Assembly: GCF_945859705.1 (NCBI RefSeq)
Contig: NC_079137.1
Coordinates: 29,445,322-29,509,321 of the forward strand
Length of the DNA stretch: 64,000 bases
Reading direction: 5' to 3'
Source of the DNA: Episyrphus balteatus
Lineage: Eukaryota; Arthropoda; Insecta; Diptera; Syrphidae
Part shown: positions 25,972 through 38,900 of the stretch, piece by piece
Layout: each line of letters begins with the position of its first letter
How positions within the stretch are numbered: position 1 is the stretch's first letter
Made by a program: the position numbers and the translations under genes
The notes under the pieces: generated by a model
Database searches by the model: none
The model's input: only the letters and a program-made list of their open reading frames with translations
What the model was told of the DNA's origin: nothing

Positions 25972-26127
25972 AAAATATGAGTCAGCTCACTAACTCCGTA
26001 CAACACGTAAGCTAGATTCTACCCCAGGAAAATTAACGACCCACAAAAAAAGGTTCGCCGGTTGACAGACAGACTTAAACAACAGCAACCAAGCTATCTA
26101 TAGAACCGAACATAAGCACGTGCATTT

Positions 26128-26288
26128 CCCCAGCCCGGACCTATCGCAAAATTAAAAAAAAAGTATGCAAAAGTTTTGTACAAGTTTTGTACAGTTTTGT
26201 ACAACCAAAGCCGAGTTTTGTACAAGCTTCCAACGAAAGTTATAGCTTATTGAAAGTACCGGGCTGGGGAAACGTTTCCCCAGCCCGG
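26128..26288. repeat. CCCCAGCCCGG inverted repeats with a perfect 30-bp palindrome
   Basis: CCCCAGCCCGG at 26128 and its mirror at 26259-26269 bound a 142-bp unit. After AAACGTTT a second CCCCAGCCCGG begins (26278), so 26259-26288 is a perfect 30-bp palindrome. Very G+C-rich for this window. Confidence 0.8.
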
Positions 26289-26520
26289 ACATTTTTTAAA
26301 TTCTATCAAAATTAAAAAAAAAAAAAATTCTAAAATTATCTACGAGTTTTGTACAGTTTTGTACAACAAAAACCGAGTTTTGTACAAGCTTAGTTTAATA
26401 ATTAGAGTAGATTTTAGTTTACACTGGGTACATGCGTACCCAACCAGCTATATCCAAAACTAACAAAATTTAAATGCAAATTCCATCTAAGAGTAATGTA
26501 CAGTTTTGTACAGATAAAAT
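26170..26520. repeat. GTTTTGTACA motif cluster
   Basis: GTTTTGTAC occurs about eight times, often abutting, within two ~50-bp units ending CCGAGTTTTGTACAAGCTT (26228 and 26391) and once more near 26505. TTGTACAA is itself a palindrome. Confidence 0.8.
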
Positions 26521-27925
26521 GGTACATCTAATTTAATTGCTGATGTTAATAAAAGTCGATACAAATTCATTCATTCTTAAATAATAACAAAAATCTACAT
26601 AGTATGTGTCCTTGAAACCTAATTAGAATATTACATACAGTTTTCCCAAAAGTATACTACTAATTCATAACTTATGAATAAATCTCCCAGAGGTATGCAA
26701 CGCATTTTTTTCAATAAATCTCCCAAAATATGCAAGCATTTCCAAGGCGGAAATAACTTCCAAATGTATATGCAAGTTATTTAAAATTTTAAAGTTTGAA
26801 GTATGTAGTAAGAAACAAGGAGCAGATAAATGAGTCAACTACCATTTTGGTTTTTTTTTTTTTCAAACAAATAACGTTAAGTGAATTAATAACGTATAAA
26901 AATAAGTGAAAGATTCAAACGTGAACATTTTAGGAAGGTTTTTCAGACTGGAAAACATACAAAAAGGATGCAGAAAATTAAGATTTTTGTTTTGAAAATA
27001 ATTTGTATTTTTTTTTTACAAAATAGAAAAAAAATATTTTACTTATTGTCCTTTTTCAAACATTAGTCAATACATCTTTTGCAAGTCCAAATAAAACTGT
27101 ATGAACAAAACCGACAGCAAATTCAAATAATTTTTAAATTAAAAAAAAAAAACAACTACATACATATATTTATACACTGAAGGAAAAAACAACTTAAAAT
27201 CAACGAAAACCACGTTGATTCAACTGTTTTTCGGAATCAAAGTAGAACATCGTTAATTTAAAGTGGTTTGCCGTTCTAAAACATGTTAAAATCAAAAATG
27301 TTTTAACAAGAGCCTACTATTGTAAGGTACACATGCTACACATGTATTTAAATTATTCGTGACGAAGCAGTAGTCCATTGAAATGTTACATTAACCTTGC
27401 ATTTTGGGTAGGACAAGATTTTTTTGTTTTGATCTGTAGGGGAGGTTAATGTGAGTATACAATCCAGTTTTCGGGGTTGAAAGCCCTCCATATTGGAAAA
27501 AGGGATGTAAACTGTTTTTTTTTATCGATATCTTGCGAATCGTAAGTCCCACAAAAAAAGTGTCTGAAGCGATTTTGTAGATAATTTATTTTTCTACAAT
27601 TGTGATTAAGGTACTTTTTTCTGTAAAATTGAAAATAAAAAAGTTATACTTGAAAATAGATGTACATTTTCAAGAAAAAATTCTTTGAAGGGCAATACCT
27701 AGCTTTTTTCTACAACTTTTATTGAAAAAATACTCATGACAGTTTTTAAAGATCATTTAATTTCCAACAATTTGCTGTGCTTATTTTGAAGATTTCGTTT
27801 ATATAAAGCTGCTGTAATTGTTTTACAAAAAAAGGTAACAATTTATTTTTGTACTTTTATGTTTATTTAATTTTTTTTTACTTCAATACAAGCTGATTCA
27901 GAAGGATATGTAAGTTGGGCTAAAA

Positions 27926-28012
27926 CAAGAAACCCCATTATTTTTTGTTTAAACTAATAACAAACACCCATTATTTTGTATTTAAACTAAAAACAAACAA
28001 TAATGGGGGTTC
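27926..28012. repeat. Hairpin, AACCCCATTATTTT
   Basis: aaaccccattattttttgttt is mirrored by aaacaaacaataatgggggtt, with an extra copy of acccattatttt between. Confidence 0.6.
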
Positions 28013-29031
28013 TTAGAAAAAAGTAGTTTTGTTTTCTTTTTAATTTCTCGAAAACGACAAGACAGTGGGAAATAGTGGGATTGATACAGGCTGGTTTTGA
28101 AGAAGTGAGGGTCCGGAACGAAATCAGTAGACAGCTTAGCAAAAAGACCACTTCATGATATCAACTTCAACGGTTTCTAAATGTCTAGGTATGGTATCAG
28201 AGTAATTCTCCAGTTGTGTTGCAAAAAGACTAATAAATGTATATCGTCACCACCATGCGTGGCTATAATAATCTTCTTTTTTTTCAATTAAATCAATTTT
28301 TTAACTTAATAACTCAATCCAAAAAAATGTTCCCATAGCTGTTTGCATAAAATAAAAAAAAATTGATTTCGCAAAATACTTTTAATATTACCCTAGCAAC
28401 TTTTATACTGCTCAAAACACCTGTTTCGACTTTTTGCTTTATTAATCATTTAAATATTCCCATTTAATGCAATAAATGTCCTTTGGAAAACCTTGACGTG
28501 CACATGTACGTAAAATATTAATGTCATATCCTTCATGGATTGCAATTCTTGTTCTAGATATCGCATTATCAAAATTAAAATAAATATTATTCTCGTTTCG
28601 GCCATATTAATAATTATTATGAAACACTGGTAGTTTAATTAAAAATTTAAATCCTATTTAAAATTCCATTAACCCTGTCTCTTGGTCTTGAACGTCCATC
28701 TAAATATTTTAATGGATTGTTCGCCATTCATTATTCTCTCAGATCTTTCCACGAATTAATTAATTTGTATATTGATATGCAGCACGCTGTGCAAACAAAT
28801 AAAAACATTTAAAGTGAGTGTGCTCTGCAAAATTATATATTCAGTCACAGAATCTCACTCTGACTACACCCCTTGGCATCACACAACCCTTTCCTGAACA
28901 CTCAGACACATAAATTGCCTCACTTTTAGCACATTTCAATTAAACTGTTTTTCGCCCAACAGACTATGAAGAATAATATACAACCAAAACTGAGTAATGG
29001 CTTAATTAATGGCTTGTTAGTGGGATGTACG

Positions 29032-29280
29032 TTAAAGATATCCTTTTTCTTCCAACACAACTATGCTTGCCAGGCAAGGCATCACAGGACAAGAAGAGGA
29101 TAAAATGTCGTTCAGGCAAGGACACAACATCAATTCAACTACCTTACCAATTGTTTGATGGCATGTCCGTCGTTCTACTTGTTTTCGTAGGAAAGTTGGA
29201 TTGAAAGCATGAGCGGATTTCAGAAGAGATGCAATGAGTCTCTCGATGTAGGCTCTTCTTGTATTGCATTTGAGTTTCAT
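29032..29280 (-). other. Unassigned 82-codon ORF in the Drep intron
   Basis: Open from an ATG at 29280 to the stop before 29032 (MKLKCNTRRAYIERLIASLL…), in a ~250-bp patch that is more G+C-rich than its flanks. No recognised domain and no consensus splice sites bounding it. It could be a conserved intronic element or an old transposon piece. Confidence 0.2.
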
Positions 29281-30756
29281 ATAGAAAAGAAAACATATTT
29301 GTGGAAATGGGAATAATCGTTTGCAACCAATTTGAAACTAGTTTAAGCCAAAATATTTAGATTTAGAACAAAATTTGGATTGCAAATTATTTAAAACCTC
29401 TTCAGAAGGGATTTTGCAATCGGTTTTAAACTATTTAACTTGGGATCTAGCTATATTAAATTTACTCAACAATACAAATTGTATTTATATAGTTTATAAA
29501 AAAAATAAGTTCAAAATAAAACGCGGAGCCCCCTCTATTGTACTCGCCCTTAGTTCTTCAGATAAAATAAATTGTATTTAAATAATAAATTAACTAAAAT
29601 GTATGTTCTTGAGAGGACACTTTTAATTAAGTCTTATATTTAGTTTTTGGAAGTTGATGCATGTCATGAGAGATCCGTCGTCGTTGAAAAAGTTATACAG
29701 GCGTATATCCTTGCAAGGGTGGTACTCAATTTTTCATGGGTGATTTAGATGAACAAAAAAAAAACACACTGACTCAACACGAAGTGGTACTTTGAGTAAA
29801 ATTTATGACACATGTGCTTTGGAAGCCCAATGCAACCATGGACTATATGGACTTCCTCTATATGGACAATTCCTATGAAATAAATATCTCACAAATGTTG
29901 ACTTTTCATTAAGACTTTTCTCATATGGCCTTGAATGTGTTTGCTCTAAAAATCCTACCTTAAACTATAGTTTAATCTTAATTTCATTCTATATTCACAA
30001 AAGTGTTATTTTTTTTTTAATAAAATGGTCAAGGACGAAATTTGTTACGCTCACTAGGGTTTTCGTGACATATTAAAAATACCGTTTGATGAAGAAGCCC
30101 AAAAGGAGAGTATTAATTTTTAAAATGATGTACACTTTTAATTTGACTTCTCATCGTGCAAGGAAGTTATAGCTTCCCTCAAGGACATTGCTAGTGATGC
30201 CATTGAGAAGATAACATAGGATAGCCATAATATTTATGTATCTATGTGCATCTACAATTTGTATTATGGGGGAGTAGAAAGTGTCGTTTAACGTTAAAGA
30301 GCATTTAAACTTAATGAGAATAAATATGTTTTTACTTAAAACTTAATAAATATTTAAGGTTATCTGGCTTAGAGGTTAATGTAAGTTGTGGTCATGAAAA
30401 ATTCTTAGTGTTTAGTTGTCGTTTTAAGAAGACTGCTTTAAATTGGGGGTGACTTTTTTTTTAATATTCATTAAATCTAATGTATAAGGAACATTAAAAC
30501 ATGATTTTGTAGTAGCTATAACATTTAATTCTGAAAAATTTAATAAAATTATTTGCTGTTTTTGAGAAGATTAAACTTTTTCATTATTTTAAGTCTTCAC
30601 CAAGTTTGAAGTGAATCGACCAGTTCAGCTATGACTTGCAATAGGTACGTTTGGTCTAACCCTTTTTTACCTTTATTTTCCGATTTAAAAAAAAATCAAA
30701 GCGATTCGTGCGTATTAGTTTTTTAATAATTGATTTTTGTAATCAAAATCGAATTA

Positions 30757-30991
30757 GGGTAGAGTTTCCTATTTTCGGCCGTCTCCAGTTTCCGGCCACC
30801 TTTCGAAAAATCGTTATAACTAGTGATTTCGAAGGCGTTTATTCCAAATTTTTTCTCGTATGCTGTTCTTACAAATAAGAGAACTGCATAAGAGCAAAAT
30901 TTTGGAATAAACGCTATGAAATCTGTTGTTATAACGATTTTCCGAAAGGTGGCCGGAAACTGGAGACGGCCGAAAATAGGCAACTCTACCC
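30757..30991. mobile_element. Palindromic MITE, family A copy 2
   Basis: Same family as 2013-2251: the terminus GGGTAGAGTT is followed by a CCTATTTTCGGCCGTCTCCA block, mirrored at the right. No clear TA duplication on the right side. Confidence 0.85.
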
Positions 30992-32226
30992 GAGCTGTTT
31001 TTGAGAAGATTAAGCTTTTTCTAAACTTAGATTATAATCTATCTATTGATGAAATTTCCAACAAAAATCATTTTTTTTTCAACTAACTCTTTTGGTAGAA
31101 TCGACTGTGTCTTAGACATTTTTTGAAAAGTTGTTAAAGAATACATTTAAGTTTTGTTTTTAGATTTACCAAACTTTTAGATGGAAGTTATTAAAACTTA
31201 AGCCACTTAAACACTAAGCAAGTTCCTCCGACCAGTTGTAGTTTTTTTTTTTATTGTTTTCAATTTTATTGTAATTGAAAACACGATTGGGTCTCTCTAA
31301 AATTATTCACTTAAAAAATTGATTAAAAAAAAAATATTTTTTTCTAATAAAAGTTAAATTTGTTTTTCACCGTACAACCTTACCTTGATTCATAAAACGA
31401 ACGAGTTTTTTACTTGTATCAATATTTCATTTTTTATAGCGATTTATAGGCGATTGAAAAATATTATTTAGATTAAAAATATTGTGATGTGGTTTATAAA
31501 TAAAAATTGTTTTAAAATTGCTTACACAACTAAGTCTATTACCTTCAAACTAATTTATTCATAATCTCAGAAAACAAAGTTAACTTAAAAAACATATTGT
31601 TTAAAATTTTGTAAATCTTATACACAGTAGTATCACTTTGTTGCTTAGTGAAAATTAACTTCGATCCGTTTATAATTAATTATTATAGTTGTAAATATTA
31701 AATTGTTCACTAAAAATAGTGTTAATTTATTGTTAATATGCTACAGTGAACGAAGACTGATACTGTTTTCATTGGTACCTCCACATATAACATTCCCAAA
31801 ATCCCGAAACCAGGGCCGTAAGCATTAGGCGCTAGATGGGGAAAACTTAATGAACTAAAGAAAAATCATTGTCAACAAAAAAAGCAGCTCGAATAGAGGT
31901 ATACGAAGGATAGACATTTTAGAAAAAAAAATTAAATAAATAACAAAATTTGCCTTGAATGAGTCCAGCTAGAAATATCCTATTAACAAATTTATTTAAT
32001 TCGTTAAATACTAACGTTACATCTAAACAAAATATAATACAATACCTCAGTCATACCTAGGTATATAAAATCTTATCTGACGTATCCTCGCCATTTAAAA
32101 AAAATGCAACAATATTCCATTTTTATAAGATTCAACTATTTTTCGGAATGAATTTGCGTTGAAGACCAAAATTTAAAAATCAAAGTAGAAAATAGGAAGT
32201 TTAAAGTAGTTTGCCGGGGAAAACCG
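30992..32226. other. Drep intron, no gene seen
   Basis: Very A/T-rich with no open frame of note. Confidence 0.7.
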
Positions 32227-32403
32227 ACGAAGTTACGAATACCAGAGTTACGGGCGACAGAGTTACGAGCGTCAAAGTTACGCGAAACCGAAGTTATGAA
32301 AAACTAGAGTTACGAATTCTTAAGTTATGTTAAGCTATGACATGTGATTTTTGACGGCCGTAACTTTGTCGCGCGTAACTCTGTTATTCGTAACTCCGTT
32401 ACC
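32227..32403. repeat. Array of AGTTACG at ~15-bp spacing, inverted in its second half
   Basis: AGTTACG/AGTTATG starts at 32231, 32246, 32261, 32276/7, 32292, 32308 and 32322, then in reverse (CGTAACT) at about 32359, 32374 and 32389. The spacers also repeat loosely, and the two halves form an inverted repeat. Confidence 0.85.
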
Positions 32404-33858
32404 ATTTCGGTTTGCCGATATAAAACATCTTTAAATCAAAGTAGTTTCTCACTGTTAGAAATAAGGGTGATAAAATGCAACAATAAAAATAAAATGCACG
32501 ACTGGGTCGCACGAACTTGCTCTTAGAGTTAAAGTTGCTTAAATTTTTAAGACTTTTTATATAGAAATTTGGAAAAAAAATAAAATTCGTTTAAAAAAAA
32601 AATAAAATAAAATCTGAAATTGAATTGCCTGCCAAAACAAGTATGCAGTTTTGATTGATATATTAACATGCATTTTTAGAAAAAAAAATTTCAAAATCGT
32701 TAGAGCCGTTTTTTAAAAAACTAGTTTTTTATAAATATTTTTTTGGAAAAAAAGTTTTAAAATAAAATTGGTATGCCATTTTGTAGAAATCGTTAATCAA
32801 CATCTAAAAACAAAATTTCAAAAAAATTCAATGTCCCGTTTTCGAAAATTTGATTTTTCAAAAAAAAATTTTCAAAATTTTTTTAAAAATCCAAAAATTA
32901 TTTTTTTGAAAATTTTATTTTTGGTTTATATTTAAATTGTATAAATGCTTCTTCACAAAAAGTTTCGTTGAAATCGAATATGCAGTTTCGGAGATAATCG
33001 GATTTGAAAAAAACGGTTCTATGGCAGGTACCGTTAATAATGATTTTCGAAAAAAAAAATTTCCATAAAACGATAGACCTTAGCTTAAAACTAACATTTG
33101 AATTTTTTAAACAAAATCGTTGGAGCCGTTTTCAAGATATTTCAATTTTACTAAAATCGGTATATGACAAGTACCGTTATTTTTGGTCCAAAAAAATTAA
33201 TTCCAAAAACCCCTCTGGAGAGTCGCCAAATAACGCTACATACCAAGTTTGGCATCAATCGGCCCATCTGTTTAGGCTGTAGCTTCGTTTACAGACAGAC
33301 AGACTGACAGACTGACAGACAGACAGACAGACAGACGGACTTCCGGGACCCACTTTTTTGGCATTGTCTACCATCGTAATGTCATGGAAAAATGTTATCT
33401 CAACTTTTTTTTTTGTACGAATGCATAACTTGATATATAGTACCTATATCGCAAGTAAAAATTCTTACGTTGTTTCAATTTTAATTTAAAGATGTTTCAT
33501 ATTACTTTTTCCAACATTTAATCAACGTTGAACACATTACATTTTAAGTTGGGTTTTTTCTCTCAGTGTACTAAATCAAATAATTGGTGAAACCTTGAAA
33601 CTAAAAAAAAATGGCACTGAACTGTTGACAAAAATATTGGTAAAACCTATATTCCTATTCTTATAAATGCAGAAAATAATTATCAATTTCATATCAGAAC
33701 CTAGACTTAATTATTATTTTGTAGGAAATGTCCTTTTGTTTGCCTTTAATAATATGTTTTTTTTTCTATCCTAACCTACCTATGTTCAGTAAATGAATAC
33801 TATTTTCTAGTTTTCTGAAATATTTTACTCACAACAAGGTCAACTTTCATAATAGTTA
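32404..33858. other. Drep intron, degenerate dispersed repeat
   Basis: Internally repetitive ttttcgaaaa / aaaaaatttcaaaa sequence leading to the (GACA)n tract; nothing coding. Confidence 0.6.
33291..33338. repeat. (GACA)n microsatellite
   Basis: CAGACAGACAGACTGACAGA… about 12 units, followed by ggacttccgggacccac. It ends a ~750-bp A/T-rich block with repeated ttttcaaaaaaattc-type motifs that looks like an old dispersed element. Confidence 0.8.
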
Positions 33859-33954
33859 GGGCCGGTTTGTTGACACTCGATTATCTTTTAATCAATGATT
33901 TTTGTATGGAATAATCCTTGATTAAAAGATAATCGACTGTGAACAAACCGGCAC
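33859..33954. mobile_element. 96-bp Harbinger-like MITE
   Basis: GGGCCGGTTTGTTGACACTC is mirrored (imperfectly) by GAACAAACCGGCAC; a TCGATTATCTTTTAATCAA core pairs with its reverse. TTA on both sides is the target duplication typical of PIF/Harbinger. Confidence 0.75.
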
Positions 33955-35032
33955 TTAGACTTGCCTCAAATTCAAAAACTCTATGAACAAAATTATTTTG
34001 AATTTTCCTAAAAGATTCATAATATCTCATTGAAACTTATAGAATGTGGCTTGAAAACCATAGAACCACACAAAACTCACCCGAAAATGGGTTAGAAAAC
34101 ACAACGTACTCGTATATGCACCAGTAAAACAAGTTAAAACCCAAAAGTGCTGTGGTAAATGTTGCCCTACATACATATGTTTATCTGTTCCCGTACTTTA
34201 TAGTAGATGATGATTCTGAATTTAAGTCCTTTTAGTATACATGTATACAAACATGTATTGAATAGATAGATGCAAGTTGTACATGTCTACCTGTGGTGAT
34301 ACGAAAATCACCATTTGCAAAACAATTCTCCATTGGAAGCGCGGAAAACCATTTAAACAAAAAGAGTGGAAAACACTTTCATTTCCGGCTGCTGAAACTA
34401 GGTGAATGTAATTTGGATTATGCTTCTGGGAAATCTCACGCGTGTTTCCATGGTAAACACCGAATTCTAGCCAACGGATGATTTTCGGTTCAGTCAAACA
34501 TGCTTTTTACATTATCAGGACATTGCACTTGGTTGAATTTGGGGTATTTTTTGTACCATATGACAAAACGGGGTGTTTCACATTAATGCAAGGCTGATAG
34601 GTAATGTGACGGATACGGATAAAGTTGATATCGATTTATGATTTTAATTACCTTTTTGCCCACATAAATATACATACACTTGTTATCATAATGTCATTAA
34701 AAGAGTCCTTGTGTATAGGCTATCCTTTGACACTTGGCTGTCATTTTCAAGGGTACACTTCATATGAATACTCGTATTTCCTTAACAACGTATTAATTGG
34801 ATTTTCAATACTCACAACTTGAAGAGGCAAATATTGTTATAGAGTTATCCTTTGATAGGACAATATATACAACTTGAGCTTCAAGTCATTTCCTTACAAA
34901 TATCGGTCGCTACCGGTCACGGTCACATCCACTTTATGTGTGTGTACACAAAGCAATCTTATGAAATATTTAGCTCTCATCAGAAGTGGGATTACATTTT
35001 GGTGCGTTTGTGTGGTTATGTGTATGTTAAAT
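33955..35032. other. Drep intron, no gene seen
   Basis: Frames on both strands at 34222-34497 overlap in a more complex patch; no recognisable protein. Possibly conserved non-coding DNA. Confidence 0.6.
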
Positions 35033-35232
35033 NNNNNNNNNNNNNNNNNNNNNNNNNNNNNNNNNNNNNNNNNNNNNNNNNNNNNNNNNNNNNNNNNNNN
35101 NNNNNNNNNNNNNNNNNNNNNNNNNNNNNNNNNNNNNNNNNNNNNNNNNNNNNNNNNNNNNNNNNNNNNNNNNNNNNNNNNNNNNNNNNNNNNNNNNNNN
35201 NNNNNNNNNNNNNNNNNNNNNNNNNNNNNNNN
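35033..35232. other. Assembly gap (200 N)
   Basis: Exactly 200 N, a conventional gap of unknown size. Long frames across it are artefacts. Confidence 0.99.
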
Positions 35233-35589
35233 ATAATCTGGCATGATTAATTCACGGCTTTCCATTGCTGCAGGGGGTTGAAAAGTTTTTTTCCGATTTT
35301 TGTGTGGAGAATACAACCACTTTTATCCATATATACACCATAGAGGGTGTTGCCATGATAAAAACAAAATTAGCGACACTACACTTGTCAGCGAAAATGG
35401 GCAAAAAATCAGATTTTGATTTTGAAAAAAAAAATACCATGATTACAAATATTTGGATCCCACCCAAAATTTTAGCTTGGTCACCCTTCAAAAAAATTTA
35501 AGAGCAAATTCTTTTTTTTTTTAAAGGAAATCTGAAAAATGAAAAATCTCTAAAACGCTCAAATTTTGAGACGTATACAACCAACTGCA

Positions 35590-35950
35590 ATCGTTTGTCC
35601 ACCTCGTGTTTTATATACATACCAAATTTTATCGTTTGTTCACCCTCCTTTTAGAAGATATTCCAAAAAGAATTATTTATGATATTTTTTCTTAAATCCC
35701 CATAAAAATATTTATTTTCAAAAATTCAAACGGACATCGTTTGTCCACCTCGAGAAATGGATACAAACCAAAAATCATCGTTTATCCACCCTACGTTTAG
35801 GATATATTCAAAAAACAAATTTTCAAAACTCCCAAAAAACAAAAATTACGCATACACCACAGTGTACCAACTGAAAATTCAAAGTCCCATTAAATCCCAA
35901 AAAATTACTTTTTTTTTTAAATTCGAATTTCTGTCGTTTGTCCACCTCGA
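35590..35950. repeat. CGTTTGTCCACC motif cluster
   Basis: TCGTTTGTCCACCTCG or close variants (TCGTTTGTTCACCCT, TCGTTTATCCACCCT) occur near 35590, 35631, 35729, 35778 and 35933, with A-rich AATTTTCAAAA… spacers. Loose direct repeats, probably within one degenerate element. Confidence 0.7.
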
Positions 35951-38900
35951 GTTGTATTCGTTCGCTTAAAATCGTCGTCTTAGAACAACCCAAAAAAAAC
36001 TTGTACTAGATATACTTATGTATGTATGTGATTATCAGGATGCTTTTTGGCTCAAAATTGTGTTAAAAATATACAATTGAATTTCCCTTAAAATATCACC
36101 TCTTTATATAAGTACTTGCCCTCTGCGTCTGAAGATTTCCATTTAAAAAACACGTTAACTTGATACTTATTTTAAAGTTTTTTATAACTCAGCCGCATTT
36201 AATGCTATTTCAAAAGTACAAAAGTGCCTGTAGCAATTTAACTGTAACTTAAATGGTGAGACAGGACAAGTCACTATGATCAACTTTTTCACTGGTGTAA
36301 ATCACAGTTTTGCTAAAATTGGTTTTTGCACTATTATTTCTTTATTTCTTCTAAGCATTTCAATCGATTTTTCCCAAAAATGTTCATGGAACGAATGTAA
36401 TGTCCAAAAGCAAAGAAACTGTTTGGACAACAACATCATCGATCCCAACGCCCGTGTTCAAAATCACTCTCTCTAACTGTCAGTTTACTCGACAAAGTTA
36501 ACTGGCTTGGAACACAATTCGCCCCCAAGTCTGTGCTTTAATACAGCAACTTGGAGTTCCAGAGATATCTATTTCAAATGAGCAAAAACTTTAACCCTCT
36601 GGGGGCGCCATCTAGTGTCAAAATACAAATCTGAAAAAATTAGGGTATATTTTTTTTTATTATTTAGAAACAGATTTTCCACTTAGGAACTTGATTCACG
36701 AAAAAAAAACCTAAATAACGAACGCCCTAATGAAGGTACATAGGTACTCAAATATTTCCGGAACCCTTTGCTGATGGGGGCCATCAGTGCCATTGATACG
36801 TTTAAATAAAAACACAAGCACTAAACTTTCATCAAATCTGACAGAAACCCCTTATTCCCTTCCACAGGTGCCTATATGATTCTTTGTTCAAATAATGTTT
36901 ATTTTTATTATCATTTCTATGTTTATCCATGACCTTGCAAAGACATATTACTGGTATGTACATTTTACATAACAAAAAAAAAACCATTGGGGATCCTATT
37001 TTTCTTCCTTTCACAAATACAATTTAATCGCTTAATTGATTCCTTTTGCATTGATGACAAAAAATACAATTCGCCCAAAACAATATACAAACATTTTTGT
37101 GTCTACACGACAGATATTTATTTTTATTTCTGGCTTTGCTTTGGATAGATAATGATACTTCAAGAACCAATATAATGACAACGGTTATGGCAACAAAGAC
37201 AAAATTAGTCATTTCTTGCTGTGGCTGGACCTTTAAAGAAGAACAAACATCCTTTCAAAATGGTTGCTGGGCCATTATTTTAAATTAGGTGTTGCATGAT
37301 TAAATTTATATGATATTATCTATTGTTGTTAAAGCCAAAAAGTTGGCAATTCCAAAAACGTATTCAATGGATTGCCAGTTTCTATTTCTATTTATAAAAT
37401 GTAATTTAGAATCTTTGGTAGTTTATTTAATTTATAGACTGTGGTCAGATTTTTGAAAATGTAACTCATTATTTTATTGAAAGTTTTGTGATGTTAAAAA
37501 TAAATAAGTCTCTGAGAAAAGAATAGACACAACATGATGCAGCTCAGAACTTTCTGAACAAAATTTCAATGAGCTTACCCACTTGAAGATTCAGTTTGAA
37601 GTTCCTATGCAATTGATACTTTATTTCGCAAGAATAGAAAAAAATACATTTAATATTCAGTCTAACTATTGATAAAATTATTCACAGGTGGAACCTTTGA
37701 TGCACTTTCTCAGCAGTAGCTAAGTTTCCAAAATTTGAATACAAAAATTGAAAAAATCTTTCATCGGAACTTAATATCGTTTTTAAAATTTATGTCGATT
37801 GACGTCTATAACTTTCATTTTCTAAGAAAACTTCTAGAAGACTAACTTTGTTGTTCTATAAGTTGATGCTGCAGAAAAAGTTGGAAATCTGCCAACCAAA
37901 CATGAATCTGGTCACTAGGTGACAACTTGGCTTTTATATTTAGAAGTGGAAACACTTTAAAATATTCTGTCTATTAGGTTATCTAACTTGTACGTAAGTA
38001 CACTTCGCGTCTCTTCAATAGAAATATGGATTTTCCTTGTATATAACTAAATTTTGTTTTCTTCGTTTTTTTTCAGTAAAAAAAAGCATCAAAGTCCAAT
38101 GAAGCATATGTTTAGTTGAATAAAAAACAGAGCGTGTATATTAAAAAGTATACTTGGAATAGAAACATGATCAAATTTGTTTCTCAGAAATTTTGTTACT
38201 TCAATTCCAAAAAAAAAACAAAACGATTTCATTTTTGGGATTCAGTCAACAACACAATCATTTATATTAAACGTCAGAAAAATGAGATTTTTATAGTTTT
38301 TACTGTCCACATTCGTGTAGTGCGGCTTAAAAACAATACTATGCTCCTCAAGCCATCTTTGAACTGAACGCGATTTATGTTTAAGGTCATTTTCATGCAT
38401 GGACTGCCTTTTTAGGAGAAATTTGCATTCCGCATATAGAGAAGCTGGTCCAAGATTTCTTTAATCATCAAAAAATTGGAACTTCACTGACGCTTCTTTC
38501 GAAGAGATGCTGTTCTTCTAGTCTTTTTCTCAGCGTTTTCTCACTTATGGGCAAGTTAAGCTCTAATTTTATGTCCGAAATAAAAAGTGTCTTTTTGGGA
38601 CAATCGTTTTACTTTGAAAAATTGTCTTTGTGAAGTTTTTCATGGTGTGTCTATTTAAGCATGTTCTTTTGGCGGCTGTAATGAGTTGAAAACAAACGTT
38701 TTCAATCTATCAATCGTTTTGTCAACTTTCCGTTGTGATTTGCCTACTCTTGTCAGTTTATGCATCAATTATCTCATGGCTGAAGAACAATGGACTCAAC
38801 GGCCCATTTTGATGTTTTCCCAAATTTTTTTTGTTCTACTTATATTTAATGATATCACAACAGTATTCTGTTTAAAATATTGTTTAAATCCTGGATTGTT

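Larger units (their letters stand above)
26521..30756. other. Drep intron, no gene confirmed
   Basis: AT-rich; holds the hairpin at 27926-28012 and the unassigned frame 29032-29280. Confidence 0.6.

Noticed and set aside
26128..26520. CRISPR-like array (spaced GTTTTGTACA)
   Set aside because: Eukaryotic context, spacing irregular, repeats too short and abutting; no cas genes.
34852..35316. Long frames crossing the N gap
   Set aside because: Created only by unknown bases being read as open.
38116..38700. Possible Tc1/mariner transposase remains on the minus strand (ISEKTLRKRLEEQHLF)
   Set aside because: The helix-turn-helix-like segment is suggestive, but the rest of the frame is broken and has no DDE motif that I could read.
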